Shown: positions 1-10,675, counted from the stretch's first letter. The stretch is 64,000 nucleotides of DNA from Agapanthus africanus (GCA_030015575.1 JASDDO010000001.1:324789595-324853594), one strand, 5' to 3'. The notes: a model not told the origin generated them from the letters alone. Made by a program: numbers and translations.

Positions 1-1503
1 TTTGCTAAAATCAAAGAGCATCTTTCTTTTGTAATGATGATGGTCAAAACTTCAACCATGGTCAACAAGTCAACCATGGTCAACAAGTCAACAAAAAAAC
101 CAACCATGACACAATTTCATTTTATTAATATTATTAATTGATATATCATAATTCCATTAGGGTTTGGAAAAAGACGACTGTCAACAGTGCATACGCACCC
201 GTTCCGAAACCCTAATGAAAAACCTCTTCCTCCGCCTCAATCAACTGTGCATACACACCCGCATTCTTGTTCCGAGGAACATGAATACCAAGAGATAAAA
301 GCAACCCCAAAACATATACCGGTATCTGACTCAAACCAGAGCCAGCCAGTAATATCCGTCCGGACTCCAAACGTGCACAAGTGCGCGGATGAGAACGAAC
401 CCTGTCGCAAAACCATGCGACCTCTACTCTGTTTTGCCTAGAGGCGAATACCCTCTGTGTGGGACTCTAAAGACTCGACACTACGCTGGCAGTGGGTTTA
501 ACCACAGACCGCAAGCGGCACTAGCTGTGCGTAACGGTCCCCAGGTAGATGCCGACAAGAAGGCTGACGGGGTGAACCCCATCTGAACTCCTACTGAGTC
601 TGAATGTGAAATTCTCCGTACAGTCCGGTCTGTTCGTCTGATACATCGCATGTCGGGCCTAGGGGGCGGTAAAACGTCAGTCCCCCAATAGCGGTACAAG
701 TCGTGTCGGAGTGAAGCCCAAAACACCCTGAGATAACACTGGAAGCCTACCAGTATATCTCGCTTGCCCTGGCCAGGGACTACTCGTGTAATGGCTCTCC
801 TAGACACAGCGCGATGTCAACCCCCAATACCGGGAGAGACGAATCCTGTCGAACCGGCACTGCCTCCAAGTGCTTCGGGACTGCACCCAACTACCACCTG
901 TTTGCACGACTCCTTTGAGCCGTGGTAGGGTAGTAGTCAAAGTACAGTGGGAACACACTCGAGGCGAAGTGCCAGTGTCAAGTCAACGGACTAAGCTGTA
1001 CTCATGTCACCTGGGAACTGATAACTGACGATAGGTATAATACCAACCTGTCAGTTCCCGACAAGTCCTGTCCAGTGTACTCGTAACCCAACGAGCACCC
1101 ATATACTATCTCCAGTACGACGTACTGATGGCTGTGGGACAGACCATCTCCCACACTGGGATGAGAAGCGCATACGCTAGTCTACTCCAGAGTATCGATG
1201 CCCTGTCTCGATAGTCCTGCGACCAGGGACCTGTATAAGGATGTGCTTATAGATTACCCAGCCCCCACTAGTGTGACTGCCATCACAACGCTGGTAATCA
1301 AGCAAAGATCCTAAGGGCTCCACTAATGCGTATAAGTGATATACTGAAATAAACACAAGTACACATTGAAGTAGAAACAAACCAAGTAGCATACTACTAT
1401 ATTGAGCAAGATTGTTTATACAAGGTGAATATCCCAAGCTTCCATTAAGTAATATACAAACTAGTATGATACAGTAATGGCCTCTAGGGCATATACACTA
1501 ACA
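1..1503 (-). repeat. 3' LTR of element A (partial)
   Basis: Matches the 5' LTR at 18626-20128 base for base in length. On the minus strand it starts TGTTAGTGTATATGCCC directly after the polypurine tract. The distal end lies outside the window. It contains a tandem repeat of AACCATGGTCAACAAGTC at about 57-95, packed with TTGAC (W-box-like) cores. The small open frames inside it are not credible genes. Confidence 0.93.
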
Positions 1504-1518
1504 ATCTCCCACTTGCAC
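1504..1518 (-). other. Polypurine tract of element A
   Basis: On the minus strand GTGCAAGTGGGAGAT abuts the 3' LTR. It overlaps the last base of the pol stop codon. The same 15-mer precedes the 3' LTRs of B, V, Y' and Z, as expected for the plus-strand priming site of one superfamily. Confidence 0.9.
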
Positions 1519-4049
1519 TAAGGCCATGTACTGGCGTATCGAAGACCTATCATCTCGATCAGCCGCTCGAACTGAGTCTGGGGTAGGGCCTTGGTGAATG
1601 GATCTGCAGTGTTCTCTTCTGAAGCAACCCTCCGAACCTCGATCTCCTTGCGATCCACGATCTCCCTGATCAGGTGATACCGCCTTAAGATGTGCCTGGA
1701 TCTCTGATGGGACCTGGGTTCCTTTGCTAAAGCTATAGCCCCGTTGTTGTCGCAATACAGAGGTATTGGGTCAACAATGGACGGAACCACCTGAAGTTCT
1801 TTCAAGAACTTCCTTATCCAGACAGCATCTTTTGCGGCATCAGATGCAGCGATGTATTCCGCTTCCATCGTCGAGTCTGCAACGGTTTCCTGTTTGGAAC
1901 TCTTCCAACACACCGCCCCTCCATTGAGGGTAAAGACAAAACTCGACATGGACTTGGAATCATCCTTGTCACTCTGGAAGCTGGAGTCAGCAAAGGCCTC
2001 GATCTGGAGGTCTTTTCCGCCATACACCAAGAACATCTCCTTAGTCCTTCTTAGGTACTTGAGAATGTTCTTTACCGCTATCCAGTGTTTCTCCCCAGGG
2101 TTTGACTGATACCGGCTTACCACACTCAGTGCATAAGCTACATCCGGTCTGGTACACAACATCGCATACATTATAGAGCCTACCGCAGAAGCGTAGGGTA
2201 TAATGGACATGCGATCCCTCTCCAAATCAGTCTTGGGAGACATCTCTTTAGAGAGGGTGATCCCGTGACAAGCCGGTAGGTTACCGCGCTTGGAATCTTC
2301 CATACTGAATCTTTTCACTATGGTGTCGATGTACCTGGACTGAGAAAGTCCTAATATCCTCTTGGATCTATCACGATGGATCCGGATCCCCAGGATGTAT
2401 GAGGCATCACCCAGGTCTTTCATGGAGAACCTTTGTGACAAGAACCCCTTGACAGATTGTAGCATAGGAATGTCATTTCCTATTAAGAGAATGTCATCCA
2501 CGTATAAAACGAGGAATACTACTGTTCTCGCTACAAATCTACTATATATGCATGGTTCATCTGGATTTTTGATAAAGCCAAATTCCTTGACCGTCTCATC
2601 AAAACAGATGTTCCAACTCCGCGATGCCTGCTTTAGTCCATAGATGGACTTAAGCAACTTGCACACCTTTCCGCTGCTCCCACTCTGAATGAAACCCTCC
2701 GGCTGATCCATATAGACACACTCCTCTAAATTTCCATTTAGAAAAGCGGTCTTTACGTCCATCTGCCAAATCTCATAATCGTGGAAGGCAGCAACGGCAA
2801 GAAGGATCCGAATGGATTTCAGCATAGCCACTGGAGAAAAGGTTTCGTCATAGTCCAAGCCAGGTCTTTGACGGAAACCCTTTGCTACAAGTCTAGCTTT
2901 ATAGGTCTCAACCTGTCCATCTACACCAATCTTCCTTTTGAAGATCCACTTGCATCCTACGGGTTTTACCCCGTCTGGAGCAATGTCCAACGTCCATACT
3001 TTGTTGGTGTACATGGACTCCATTTCGGTCCGCATTGCATCCAGCCATTTTACCGAGTCAATGCTCTGAACGGCCTGCTGGAAGCTAGTAGGCTCATCAT
3101 AGTCTATGATGCAATCCTCTCTATCCCCGTCTATGAGAAAACCGTAGTATCTCTCGGGCGGATGAGACTGCCTACTACTTCTGCGGAGCGGCATAGGAAT
3201 GTCCTGTTCTTTTGAACCTTCTGGTTCCACTAAGCTTTCAGTAATAGCTCGTGGTTCTGGAATTTCTTCCAGTTCTACTGTGCTCCCACTTATCTGGTTT
3301 TCCAAAAACTCAGTTTCCAAGAAATAGGCATGACGAGAAACAAGAACTTTTTGTTCCTCTTCACAGTAGAAGAAATATCCCTTGGAGTTCTTTGGATATC
3401 CCACGAACTTACACTTTACTGAGCGTGCCTCGAGCTTGTCCGCATGCTTCTTTTTAACAAAAGCCGGACATCCCCAAGTGTTGATGTGACTGAGATGGGG
3501 CCTCTTCCCACACCACATCTCATATGGTGTAGTAGGCACAGTCTTAGTAGGAACTCGGTTCAAAAGGTACGCAGCTGATTCTAGTGCATACCCCCAGAAT
3601 GATCGCGGTAACTCAGCGTTACTCATCATGGACCGTACCATATCCAATAGGGTTCGGTTCCGTCTCTCCGATACACCGTTGTGTTGCGGAGTGTATGGAG
3701 GAGTAAGCTGAGAGAGAATCCCGTTCTCTTTTAAATAATTCAGGAACTCGGCACTCAAGTATTCTCCACCTCGATCCGATCTTAGAATCTTGATACTTTT
3801 GCCGGTTTGTTTTTCTACTTCATTCTTATATTCCTGGAATTTTTTAAAAGCTTCGGACTTATGTTTCATTAAGAAGACATAACCGTACCTTGAAAAATCA
3901 TCCGTAAAGGTAATGAAGTAAGAATAACCGCTTCGCGCATGTGTAGACATTGGACCGCACACGTCGCTGTGTACGAGTCCCAAGAGCTCGCTCGCTCTTA
4001 CTCCGTGTCCAGTGAACGGAGTCTTTGTCATCTTTCCTTTGAGACAGGA
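1518..4049 (-). CDS. Copia Pol segment of A: integrase, reverse transcriptase, RNase H
   Basis: An 837-residue open segment counted from its first Met (4031). It carries the integrase catalytic triad: HSDVCGP (Asp 23), RSDRGGEY (Asp 86) and VSERRNRT (Glu 122), a D,D(35)E arrangement. It then carries the RVT_2 reverse transcriptase with QMDVKTAF (Asp 425) and YVDD (510-513), and a Ty1-type RNase H with STMEAEYIAA, ending in ASTWP next to the polypurine tract. The enzymes would integrate and reverse-transcribe the element in cytoplasmic particles and the nucleus. The upstream boundary is not a natural start: an in-frame TAA at 4050 separates this segment from the protease part. No stop or frameshift occurs within it. 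The family assignment is very secure, but expression as a separate protein is not expected. Confidence 0.95.
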   Translation of the reverse strand, partial: SCLKGKMTKTPFTGHGVRASELLGLVHSDVCGPMSTHARSGYSYFITFTDDFSRYGYVFLMKHKSEAFKKFQEYKNEVEKQTGKSIKILRSDRGGEYLSAEFLNYLKENGILSQLTPPYTPQHNGVSERRNRTLLDMVRSMMSNAELPRSFWGYALESAAYLLNRVPTKTVPTTPYEMWCGKRPHLSHINTWGCPAFVKKKHADKLEARSVKCKFVGYPKNSKGYFFYCEEEQKVLVSRHAYFLETEFLENQISGSTVELEEIPEPRAITESLVEPEGSKEQDIPMPLRRSSRQSHPPERYYGFLIDGDREDCIIDYDEPTSFQQAVQSIDSVKWLDAMRTEMESMYTNKVWTLDIAPDGVKPVGCKWIFKRKIGVDGQVETYKARLVAKGFRQRPGLDYDETFSPVAMLKSIRILLAVAAFHDYEIWQMDVKTAFLNGNLEECVYMDQPEGFIQSGSSGKVCKLLKSIYGLKQASRSWNICFDETVKEFGFIKNPDEPCIYSRFVARTVVFLVLYVDDILLIGNDIPMLQSVKGFLSQRFSMKDLGDASYILGIRIHRDRSKRILGLSQSRYIDTIVKRFSMEDSKRGNLPACHGITLSKEMSPKTDLERDRMSIIPYASAVGSIMYAMLCTRPDVAYALSVVSRYQSNPGEKHWIAVKNILKYLRRTKEMFLVYGGKDLQIEAFADSSFQSDKDDSKSMSSFVFTLNGGAVCWKSSKQETVADSTMEAEYIAASDAAKDAVWIRKFLKELQVVPSIVDPIPLYCDNNGAIALAKEPRSHQRSRHILRRYHLIREIVDRKEIEVRRVASEENTADPFTKALPQTQFERLIEMIGLRYASTWP

Positions 4050-4652
4050 TTAACAAGTGGCATACGATTGATATTCGAACGGATCCAAATATCCTTCTGT
4101 ATGTAACTTAGTCAACCTTCTCTCATTGATGTGACCCAGTCTACAATGCCATAAGAAAGTCTGATTGATATCTGGAGACTTTCTTTTGTGTGTATTCTGG
4201 ACATTAAAAATCTGTGGTTGGTTCAATACGTATATACCATTGCTCAATGTACCTGACCCAATCAGAACTTGATTAAGGTGAATGTTTACAACATTACTTA
4301 CAAACGCAAATTCATAACCTTCTTTAGAAACCAAAGATATAGAAATGATATTACAAGTTGCGTTGGGTACAAAAAAGCAATTACGCAAAACCAAAACATG
4401 CCCATCTGACATTCCCAGGTGATAGTCCCCTACGGCTTTAGCATCCATGCTAGCTCCGTTCGCAACTCTGAGGGTCATGTCACCTTCCTTCAAAAACCTA
4501 CGGTTTCTCAATGCCTGCAAAGAATTACAGATATGAGATCCTGATCCGGTATCCAATACCCAGGAAGTAGAGTTTATAAAAAGACAGTTTTCAATAACAT
4601 ACACACCTGAAGCTGAAGCCGCAACCTGCTTCAGTTCCTGTGTCCTGGCTTT
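4050..4652 (-). CDS. Copia protease and pre-integrase segment of A
   Basis: Same reading frame as the pol segment downstream. It holds the aspartic protease signature WVLDTGSGSHICN and the GAG_pre-integrase region with LWHCRLGHIN, whose histidines with the following C-x2-C make the integrase zinc site. The final codon is TAA at 4050-4052 where the B copy has Gln (TCQSC), a single C-to-T change on the coding strand that splits the zinc-binding cysteines. The segment begins after a TAG at 4653. It is a fragment of one polyprotein, not a separate gene. Confidence 0.9.
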   Translation of the reverse strand, partial: KARTQELKQVAASASGVYVIENCLFINSTSWVLDTGSGSHICNSLQALRNRRFLKEGDMTLRVANGASMDAKAVGDYHLGMSDGHVLVLRNCFFVPNATCNIISISLVSKEGYEFAFVSNVVNIHLNQVLIGSGTLSNGIYVLNQPQIFNVQNTHKRKSPDINQTFLWHCRLGHINERRLTKLHTEGYLDPFEYQSYATC

Positions 4653-5165
4653 CTAAGCCCTGCAATCTTTCTTCCAGTGTCCACTCTTATGACAATAGAA
4701 GCATTCTTCCTTTCCAACAAGCTTCCCCGCAATCTTTGTTGCCTTTTCCTTTCCCTTCGTACCCACTTTACTAACACCGCCTCTTGGTTTGGCGGGGGCT
4801 TTCTTCCTCTTTCCCTTGGCTTTCGCCTTGGACCTAGAGCAAGAAGATCCTCCTACAAACAAAGCGGGTGTTTCCCTACCCTTCTGTAGGGTGCCCTCTG
4901 CGCTCCTCAGCAGGTTGAGGAGTTCTGAAAGTTCAACTTCCTTTTCTTGTAAGTTGAAGTTCAGTATAAACTGGGCGTAAGTGGATGGAAGGGACTGGAG
5001 AATTAAATCCGTATAGAGTTCACTGTCCAACGTGGTCCCAAGTTCCGCGAGCTCCTCAGTGTAGCCAATCATCTTAAGCACGTGGTCCGCTACCGATGAT
5101 CCGACGGCCAACTTTGTCGAAAATAACTTCTTCGACACTTCGTATCTTGCGATACGAGACTGCTC
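4653..5165 (-). pseudogene. Gag, C-terminal part (element A)
   Basis: Copia capsid (UBN2-like) sequence ending in a basic linker and a CCHC zinc knuckle, CFYCHKSGHWKKDC (C-x2-C-x4-H-x4-C), which would bind the element RNA. The frame matches the N-terminal piece at 15713-16020; the two were one exon before B inserted between the codons of Glu-Gln. The frame ends in TAG at 4653, just after the knuckle. That is where some retroelements place a readthrough stop, but the V copy has coding sequence here and the base context is not a recognised plant readthrough context. Simple decay is likelier. Confidence 0.88.
5161..5165. other. Target-site duplication of B (left)
   Basis: TGCTC immediately before the B LTR. 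It is repeated at 15713-15717 after the other LTR. Removing B plus one copy restores the gag reading frame of A. Confidence 0.95.
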
Positions 5166-7379
5166 TGTAGGGTTCCTAGGCACCCTAATGAGGTCACACA
5201 AGGCATCGAACATGCCATATTAAAATTTTAACGGTGCCGAGAGACCCGACTACGGATCGTTTGCTAGATGTTTAGGCGAAAAAACTAACTAGTTAACAGT
5301 TAACTACTGGGATACGGAAATTACAACCTTTGTAGATCCGGATATCCACCTCCACGGCTCCGCAAGGGCATCCTCTCGCTGTCCATCTTGAAGCTTGAAC
5401 TCTCGTGACGGCTTCATCGGAGAAACGTGCGGAATAGGTCGTCGGCTTCGTGTCAAAGACGATCTACGTCGAGGTTGCACAAACTCAAGCTCCGACTTCA
5501 CAAACTTGTGAAACTTGTGAAGTAAACACCCAAAACAACTTGGCAAGAGGTAGATGGTGAAGAAATAGGAGGTGGGTTCACTTTAGAATTTGATTTATCT
5601 CACTAGATCTCAAGTTGCCATTGTTGTAGCAAGCTTGAAGAAGAAGAAGAAGATGAAGATGAAGCAAGAATGATAAGTCTTCACTATTTTAAAAAATAAA
5701 ACTAATATGAATACTTCTCATATCTTGACCATGGTCAAGTGTAGAGATTAAACCAAGGTTAGTAAGTGTGGTTAGGGTTAAGGATGAGATAAGGATGGTG
5801 GACTTTGTCAAAGCTTCATGAAGCTTCAACATAGCTCCAAAATAAGCCACCATTCTTAACTTAATCCTTTCAAATAAATAAACAAATAAATAAATGAAAA
5901 ACCAAAACCCTAATCATCACTTAACCATGGTTTATCCCTTTACACTTAATCACATAATCAAGTATCATCAAACATGATACAAAGTAGTGCACTAAAGCAT
6001 ATCACATATACAATGTGCATCAAGTGAGAAAAATCCGTTTAAAGTGAACCAATACTAGTTAATGCAATGCAATATATCAAATATATAATTATGCATTAAA
6101 TCATTAAATCAACATTTGATTCAATGATCCGGTCATGTCGCACATAACCGACTAGAATCTAATGTATCGATTTATCGAATCAATGATTCGATAACTAGGT
6201 CATATCGAATATAACCAATCGAAACATATATCGCGAGAATGAAATGCGGTATCACATACACGCATTATTCTCGGTCCTGCACATATCTCATATGCGCTCC
6301 TATTTCGTTTCGCTTGAGCCAGGAAACCTCTGTGTAGGACTCTAAAGACTCGTCAATACGCCGGTAGCAGATGATGATCATATCAAGCACCCACAAGCCG
6401 CAAGCATTCTGCTAAACGTAACGGCCACCCGGGTATTGAGCGATCAGAAGATCGACGAGCTAGCCCGCTCACACTTCTGCGAATCCGACCAGTAACACTT
6501 ACCGTACAGTCCGGTCTCTTCGTCTGATACGTCGCATATCAAGTCTAGGGGTGGTATACGTCAGACCCCAATAACCCGATAAGTCGTGCCGATGTGAGGC
6601 TCGTAACGGGTCGAGAAACTACTGGTAACACTTACCAGTAAATCTCTGATCAGCCCTTGCCAGGGACTTCCCTGCTACGGCCAATCGAGCACAGCGCAAC
6701 ATCAACTCCCAATACCGGGAGAGACGAAACCCCTCCTATCGCTCATTGCCTCCATGTGACTCGGGACTGTACCCAAAGACCACCGTTTTGCACGCCCTCA
6801 TGGACGTGGTAAGGTGGAGATCAAAGCACAGTGGGAATCACACAAGACTCTATGACGATCTCGGGTCTACAGACTAACCTGTACAAGTGTCACCTGAGAA
6901 CTGCCATCTGACGTGAGGTATAATACCATCTGGGAGTTCTCGGCGAGTCCGTCCAGTGTACTCAGTCTCCACTGAGCACCCGTATACCATCTCTGATGTC
7001 AAACACCAATGGATATGGGATCATCCATCGCCCATCACATGGGTCGAGAAGCGTATACGCTAGTCTACTCTGGTATATCGATACCCCGTCTCGATACACC
7101 CACGACTAGGGACCTTAAAGGATGTACTTATGGACTACCATGTCCCCACTAGTATGATCTGCATCATAGTCCAGGTAGTCAAGTACAAATCCTAAGGGCT
7201 TTACCAACATGTAACTATAAGACAGTATAAAGAGACTAGTGTACATGTTAAGATAAATAGCAACCAGATAGCATACTATCATGTCGAGAAAGAAAGTCAT
7301 CTCTATATATGTCCAAGCATCCAATATAATATACATCATCTGTACAATACTGGCCTCTAGGGCATACATACAACTAACA
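5166..7379 (-). repeat. 3' LTR of B
   Basis: TG...CA LTR of 2214 bp. On the minus strand it runs from TGTTAGTTGTATGTATGCCC to AGGAACCCTACA. It is nearly identical to 13499-15712. It includes several inverted repeats, AACCATGGTT-like palindromes, a GAA/GAT-rich simple repeat near 5637-5665, and a conserved 80-codon frame (5304-5546). Confidence 0.96.
5304..5546 (-). other. Candidate short ORF in LTR (copy 1 of 3)
   Basis: An 80-codon frame starting MPSCFGC with a basic stretch PRRRSSLTRSRRPIP. It recurs at 13637-13879 (5' LTR) and, diverged but still open, in solo LTR S3 at 43177-43416. It lies near the 3' end of the LTR, a place that would be in the transcript leader. No known domain is recognised. 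In solo LTR S1 the initiator and frame are lost, so it may simply ride on conserved LTR sequence. Confidence 0.3.
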
Positions 7380-7394
7380 ATCTCCCACTTGCAC
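7380..7394 (-). other. Polypurine tract of B
   Basis: GTGCAAGTGGGAGAT on the minus strand, abutting the 3' LTR and overlapping the pol stop codon by one base. Confidence 0.9.
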
Positions 7395-9034
7395 TAGGGC
7401 CAGCTGCTGTAGTATCTCATACCGAGCATCCCGAAGAGTCTCTCAAACAGTATCTGGAGAATGGCCTTCGTGAGTGGATCCGCCGTGTTGTTCTTCATGT
7501 CAACCCTCCTGACCTCGATCTCCCGGCGATCAACTATCTCCCGGATCAGGTGATACCGCCTCAGAATGTGCCTGGACCGCTGATGGGACCTGGGTTCCTT
7601 GGCCAAAGCCACCGCTCCATTGTTATCGCAATACAAAGGTATTGGACGCTCAATGGATGGAACCACTCCAAGTTCAGTAATGAACTTCTTGATCCAGACA
7701 GCTTCTTTAGCAGCATCGTTGGCAGCGATGTATTCAGCCTCCATCGTCGAGTCTGCCACGGTTTCCTGCTTGGAACTCTTCCAGCTAACCGCCCCTCCGT
7801 AAAGGGTAAAGACAAAGCCCGACTGCGACTTTGAGTCGTCCTTATCACTCTGGAAGCTGGAATCGGTAAAGGACTCCACTTGGAGTTCTCCGTTACCATA
7901 CACCAAGAACATATCTCTAGTCCTTCGCAAGTACTTGAGAATGCTCTTCACAGCTGTCCAGTGACTCTCTCCAGGATCAGCTTGATACCTACTCATTACA
8001 CTTAGTGAGTATGCTACATCGGGTCTGGTACATAGCATCGCATACATGATAGAGCCTACTGCCGAAGCATAGGGTATCCCTTGCATGCGAGCTCTCTCCA
8101 AATCAGTCTTGGGAGACATCTCTTTGGAGAGAGTGACTCCAGAGATCGTGGGCAAGTTCCCACGCTTGGACTCTTCCATACTAAACCTCTTTAGTATGGT
8201 GTCAATGTACCTGGATTGGGACAATCCCAAAATCCGTTTGGATCTATCTCTATAGATCCTAATTCCCAATATGCAGGAGGCATCACCAAGATCTTTCATT
8301 GAGAATCTTTGTGATAAGAAGAGCTTGACCGATTGCAGCATAGGAATATCATTTCCTATCAAGAGTATGTCGTCCACGTACAATACGAGGAAGACAACCT
8401 TACTCTCTGCCACCTTCTTGTAGATACAAGGTTCATCTGGATTTTTGACGAAATCAAACTCTTTGATAACGACGTCAAAGCAGATGTTCCAACTCCGCGA
8501 TGCTTGCTTTAATCCATAAATGGATTTAAGCAGCTTGCACACCTTCCCGCTGCTCCCACTGTCTATGAAGCCCTCTGGCTGAGTCATGTACACGCACTCT
8601 TCTAAATCACCATTTAGAAAGGCGGTCTTAACATCCATTTGCCAGATTTCGTAGTCATGAAAGGCAGCAATGGCAAGCATGATTCGGATGGATTTAAGCA
8701 TAGCCACTGGAGAAAAGGTCTCGTCATAGTCCACACCTGGTCTTTGACGAAAACCTTTTGCTATAAGTCTAGCTTTGAAAGTCTCCACTTTCCCATCTAC
8801 ACCAAGTTTCTTCTTGAAGATCCACTTGCTCCCAATGGGTTTTACCCCTTCAGGAGCAACTTCCAAAGTCCATACTTTGTTGTTGTACATGGAATCCATC
8901 TCGGACCGCATAGCATCCAGCCATTTCACTGAGTCCCCACTAGTGATGGCCTGCTCGAAGCTAGTTGGGTCATCATCCTCCATGATGCAATCCTCACTGC
9001 CACCATCAATGAGAAAACCGTAGTATCTCTCAGG
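7394..9034 (-). CDS. Copia Pol segment of B: reverse transcriptase and RNase H
   Basis: A 529-residue segment from its first Met (8983). It holds the RVT_2 domain with QMDVKTAF (catalytic Asp 117) and YVDD (202-205), and the copia RNase H with TDSSFQSDKDD and STMEAEYIAA, ending in YSSWP. It converts element RNA to DNA. It is in the same frame as the integrase segment to its right, separated only by a TAA at 9035. The A and V copies have Pro at that position (HPPERYYG, CPPERYYG), so two base changes are implied. No other lesion is visible, in line with the young LTR age. Confidence 0.95.
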   Translation of the reverse strand, partial: PERYYGFLIDGGSEDCIMEDDDPTSFEQAITSGDSVKWLDAMRSEMDSMYNNKVWTLEVAPEGVKPIGSKWIFKKKLGVDGKVETFKARLIAKGFRQRPGVDYDETFSPVAMLKSIRIMLAIAAFHDYEIWQMDVKTAFLNGDLEECVYMTQPEGFIDSGSSGKVCKLLKSIYGLKQASRSWNICFDVVIKEFDFVKNPDEPCIYKKVAESKVVFLVLYVDDILLIGNDIPMLQSVKLFLSQRFSMKDLGDASCILGIRIYRDRSKRILGLSQSRYIDTILKRFSMEESKRGNLPTISGVTLSKEMSPKTDLERARMQGIPYASAVGSIMYAMLCTRPDVAYSLSVMSRYQADPGESHWTAVKSILKYLRRTRDMFLVYGNGELQVESFTDSSFQSDKDDSKSQSGFVFTLYGGAVSWKSSKQETVADSTMEAEYIAANDAAKEAVWIKKFITELGVVPSIERPIPLYCDNNGAVALAKEPRSHQRSRHILRRYHLIREIVDRREIEVRRVDMKNNTADPLTKAILQILFERLFGMLGMRYYSSWP

Positions 9035-10639
9035 TTAGCGAGGAACCCTACTAGATCGGCGGAGAGGCTGGGGTTCATCGGGAACTTCGGAATCCTCTGG
9101 TTCAACCAAATCTTCTGTTGTAGTCTGTATTGCTGGAACCTCTTCCAGTTCTACCTCAATGCCACCTATCTGTTTCATAAGAAAACCCTTTTCTAAGAAA
9201 GTGGCATGCCGAGAAACAAACACTTTTTGTTCCTCGGAGTGGTAGAAGATATACCCTCGCGAATGTTTGGGATATCCAACAAACTTCCATAGAACAGACC
9301 TTGCCTCGAGCTTGTCCGGATTTTGTGTTTTAACATAGGCCGGACAACCCCATATCTGAATAAAATTAAGACATGGTCTCTTGCCATTCCATATCTCATA
9401 TGGAGTGGTAGGCACTGATTTGGTCGGAACTCTATTCAGTAGGTATGCAGCAGTCTCCAGTGCATATCCCCAGAAGGAAATAGGTAACTGAGCTGTACTC
9501 ATCATAGAGCGCACCATATCTAATAGGGTGCGGTTCCTCCGTTCTGATACACCGTTGTGCTGTGGTGTATATGGAGGAGTCAGCTGAGAGAGAATCCCAT
9601 TCTCTTTTAGGAAGCCCAGGAATTCATTGCTTAAGTATTCTCCTCCTCGATCAGATCGAAGGATTTTAATACTTTTTCCGGTTTGGTTCTCAACTTCTTG
9701 TTTATATTCCCTAAATTTCTCAAAAGCTTCTGATTTGTGTTTCATCAGGAACACATACCCGAACCTAGAGAGATCGTCAGTGAATGTAATGAAGTATGAA
9801 GAACCATCCCTGGCATGTGTAGACATGGGACCACATACATCACTATGTATTAGTCCTAAGAGTTCGGTAACTCTTTCTCCGTGTCCCGTAAACGGAGTCT
9901 TGGTCATCTTGCCTTTGAGACATGACTGGCAAGTGTCATAGGATGAAAATTCAAACGGATTTAAATATCCATCCTTATGCAACTTAGCTAGTCGTGTCGC
10001 ATTGATGTGACCCAGTCTACAATGCCACAAGAAGGATTCGTTGAGTTCAGAACTCTTCCTCTTGTGTGTGTTTGTTATGCTCAGAACTGTTGATTGATTT
10101 AGAACATAAATGCCATTGCATAACGTGCCTGATCCAACCAACTTTTGGTTAAGGAAAATGTTCATAACACTGTCCTGTAATACAAAATTATATCCTTCTT
10201 TACTTAGCAAAGAAACCGATATAATGTTGCATATCAGGTTTGGCATGTAATAGCATTCGTTCAGAACCAATGTATTACCAGTTGGTAATACAAGGTGATA
10301 TTCCCCGACAGTCTTAGCTGCAACAATTGCACCATTTCCAACTCTAATGTCTTTATCACCTTCTCCAAGTTCTCTACCTTTCCTAAGCCCATGTAACTGA
10401 TTACATATATGGGATCCTGACCCGGTATCTAATACCCAGGACGTAGAGCAAATGGAGAAACAGTTCTCAGTAACGAACACACCCGAAGAAAATGCATCAA
10501 CATGTACTTTCTTCATTCGGGTGGCATGGGAATCCTGGTATTCCCCTATATCATGTTCATTCCTATAACTCTTATAAGAAAGAACGGAACCAACGTTCCC
10601 CAGCACAGTATAACATGCGGGTTCGGTCAATACATCCAT
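9035..10639 (-). CDS. Copia protease and integrase segment of B (no gag)
   Basis: An open segment of about 534 residues from the first ATG (10639). An N-terminal spacer of about 60 residues has no known domain. It is followed by protease WVLDTGSGSHICN, the pre-integrase LWHCRLGHIN and C-x2-C site, and integrase with HSDVCGP, RSDRGGEY and VSERRNRT. The frame stays open upstream to 10699, but only through a GTG inside the pyrimidine tract, so 10639 is the better start. It ends in TAA at 9035, in frame with the reverse transcriptase. The capsid domain and CCHC knuckle seen in A and V are entirely missing, which makes B gag-less. Confidence 0.93.
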   Translation of the reverse strand: MDVLTEPACYTVLGNVGSVLSYKSYRNEHDIGEYQDSHATRMKKVHVDAFSSGVFVTENCFSICSTSWVLDTGSGSHICNQLHGLRKGRELGEGDKDIRVGNGAIVAAKTVGEYHLVLPTGNTLVLNECYYMPNLICNIISVSLLSKEGYNFVLQDSVMNIFLNQKLVGSGTLCNGIYVLNQSTVLSITNTHKRKSSELNESFLWHCRLGHINATRLAKLHKDGYLNPFEFSSYDTCQSCLKGKMTKTPFTGHGERVTELLGLIHSDVCGPMSTHARDGSSYFITFTDDLSRFGYVFLMKHKSEAFEKFREYKQEVENQTGKSIKILRSDRGGEYLSNEFLGFLKENGILSQLTPPYTPQHNGVSERRNRTLLDMVRSMMSTAQLPISFWGYALETAAYLLNRVPTKSVPTTPYEIWNGKRPCLNFIQIWGCPAYVKTQNPDKLEARSVLWKFVGYPKHSRGYIFYHSEEQKVFVSRHATFLEKGFLMKQIGGIEVELEEVPAIQTTTEDLVEPEDSEVPDEPQPLRRSSRVPR

Positions 10640-10675
10640 ATTATTATCTTTATTAAGGCATGAAATGGTCGCTAC

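Noticed and set aside
187..807. Open frames of 65-110 codons inside the A LTR (also copied at 18812-19432)
   Set aside because: They overlap on both strands, have no domain, and lie in non-coding LTR sequence. Their duplication only reflects the paired LTRs.
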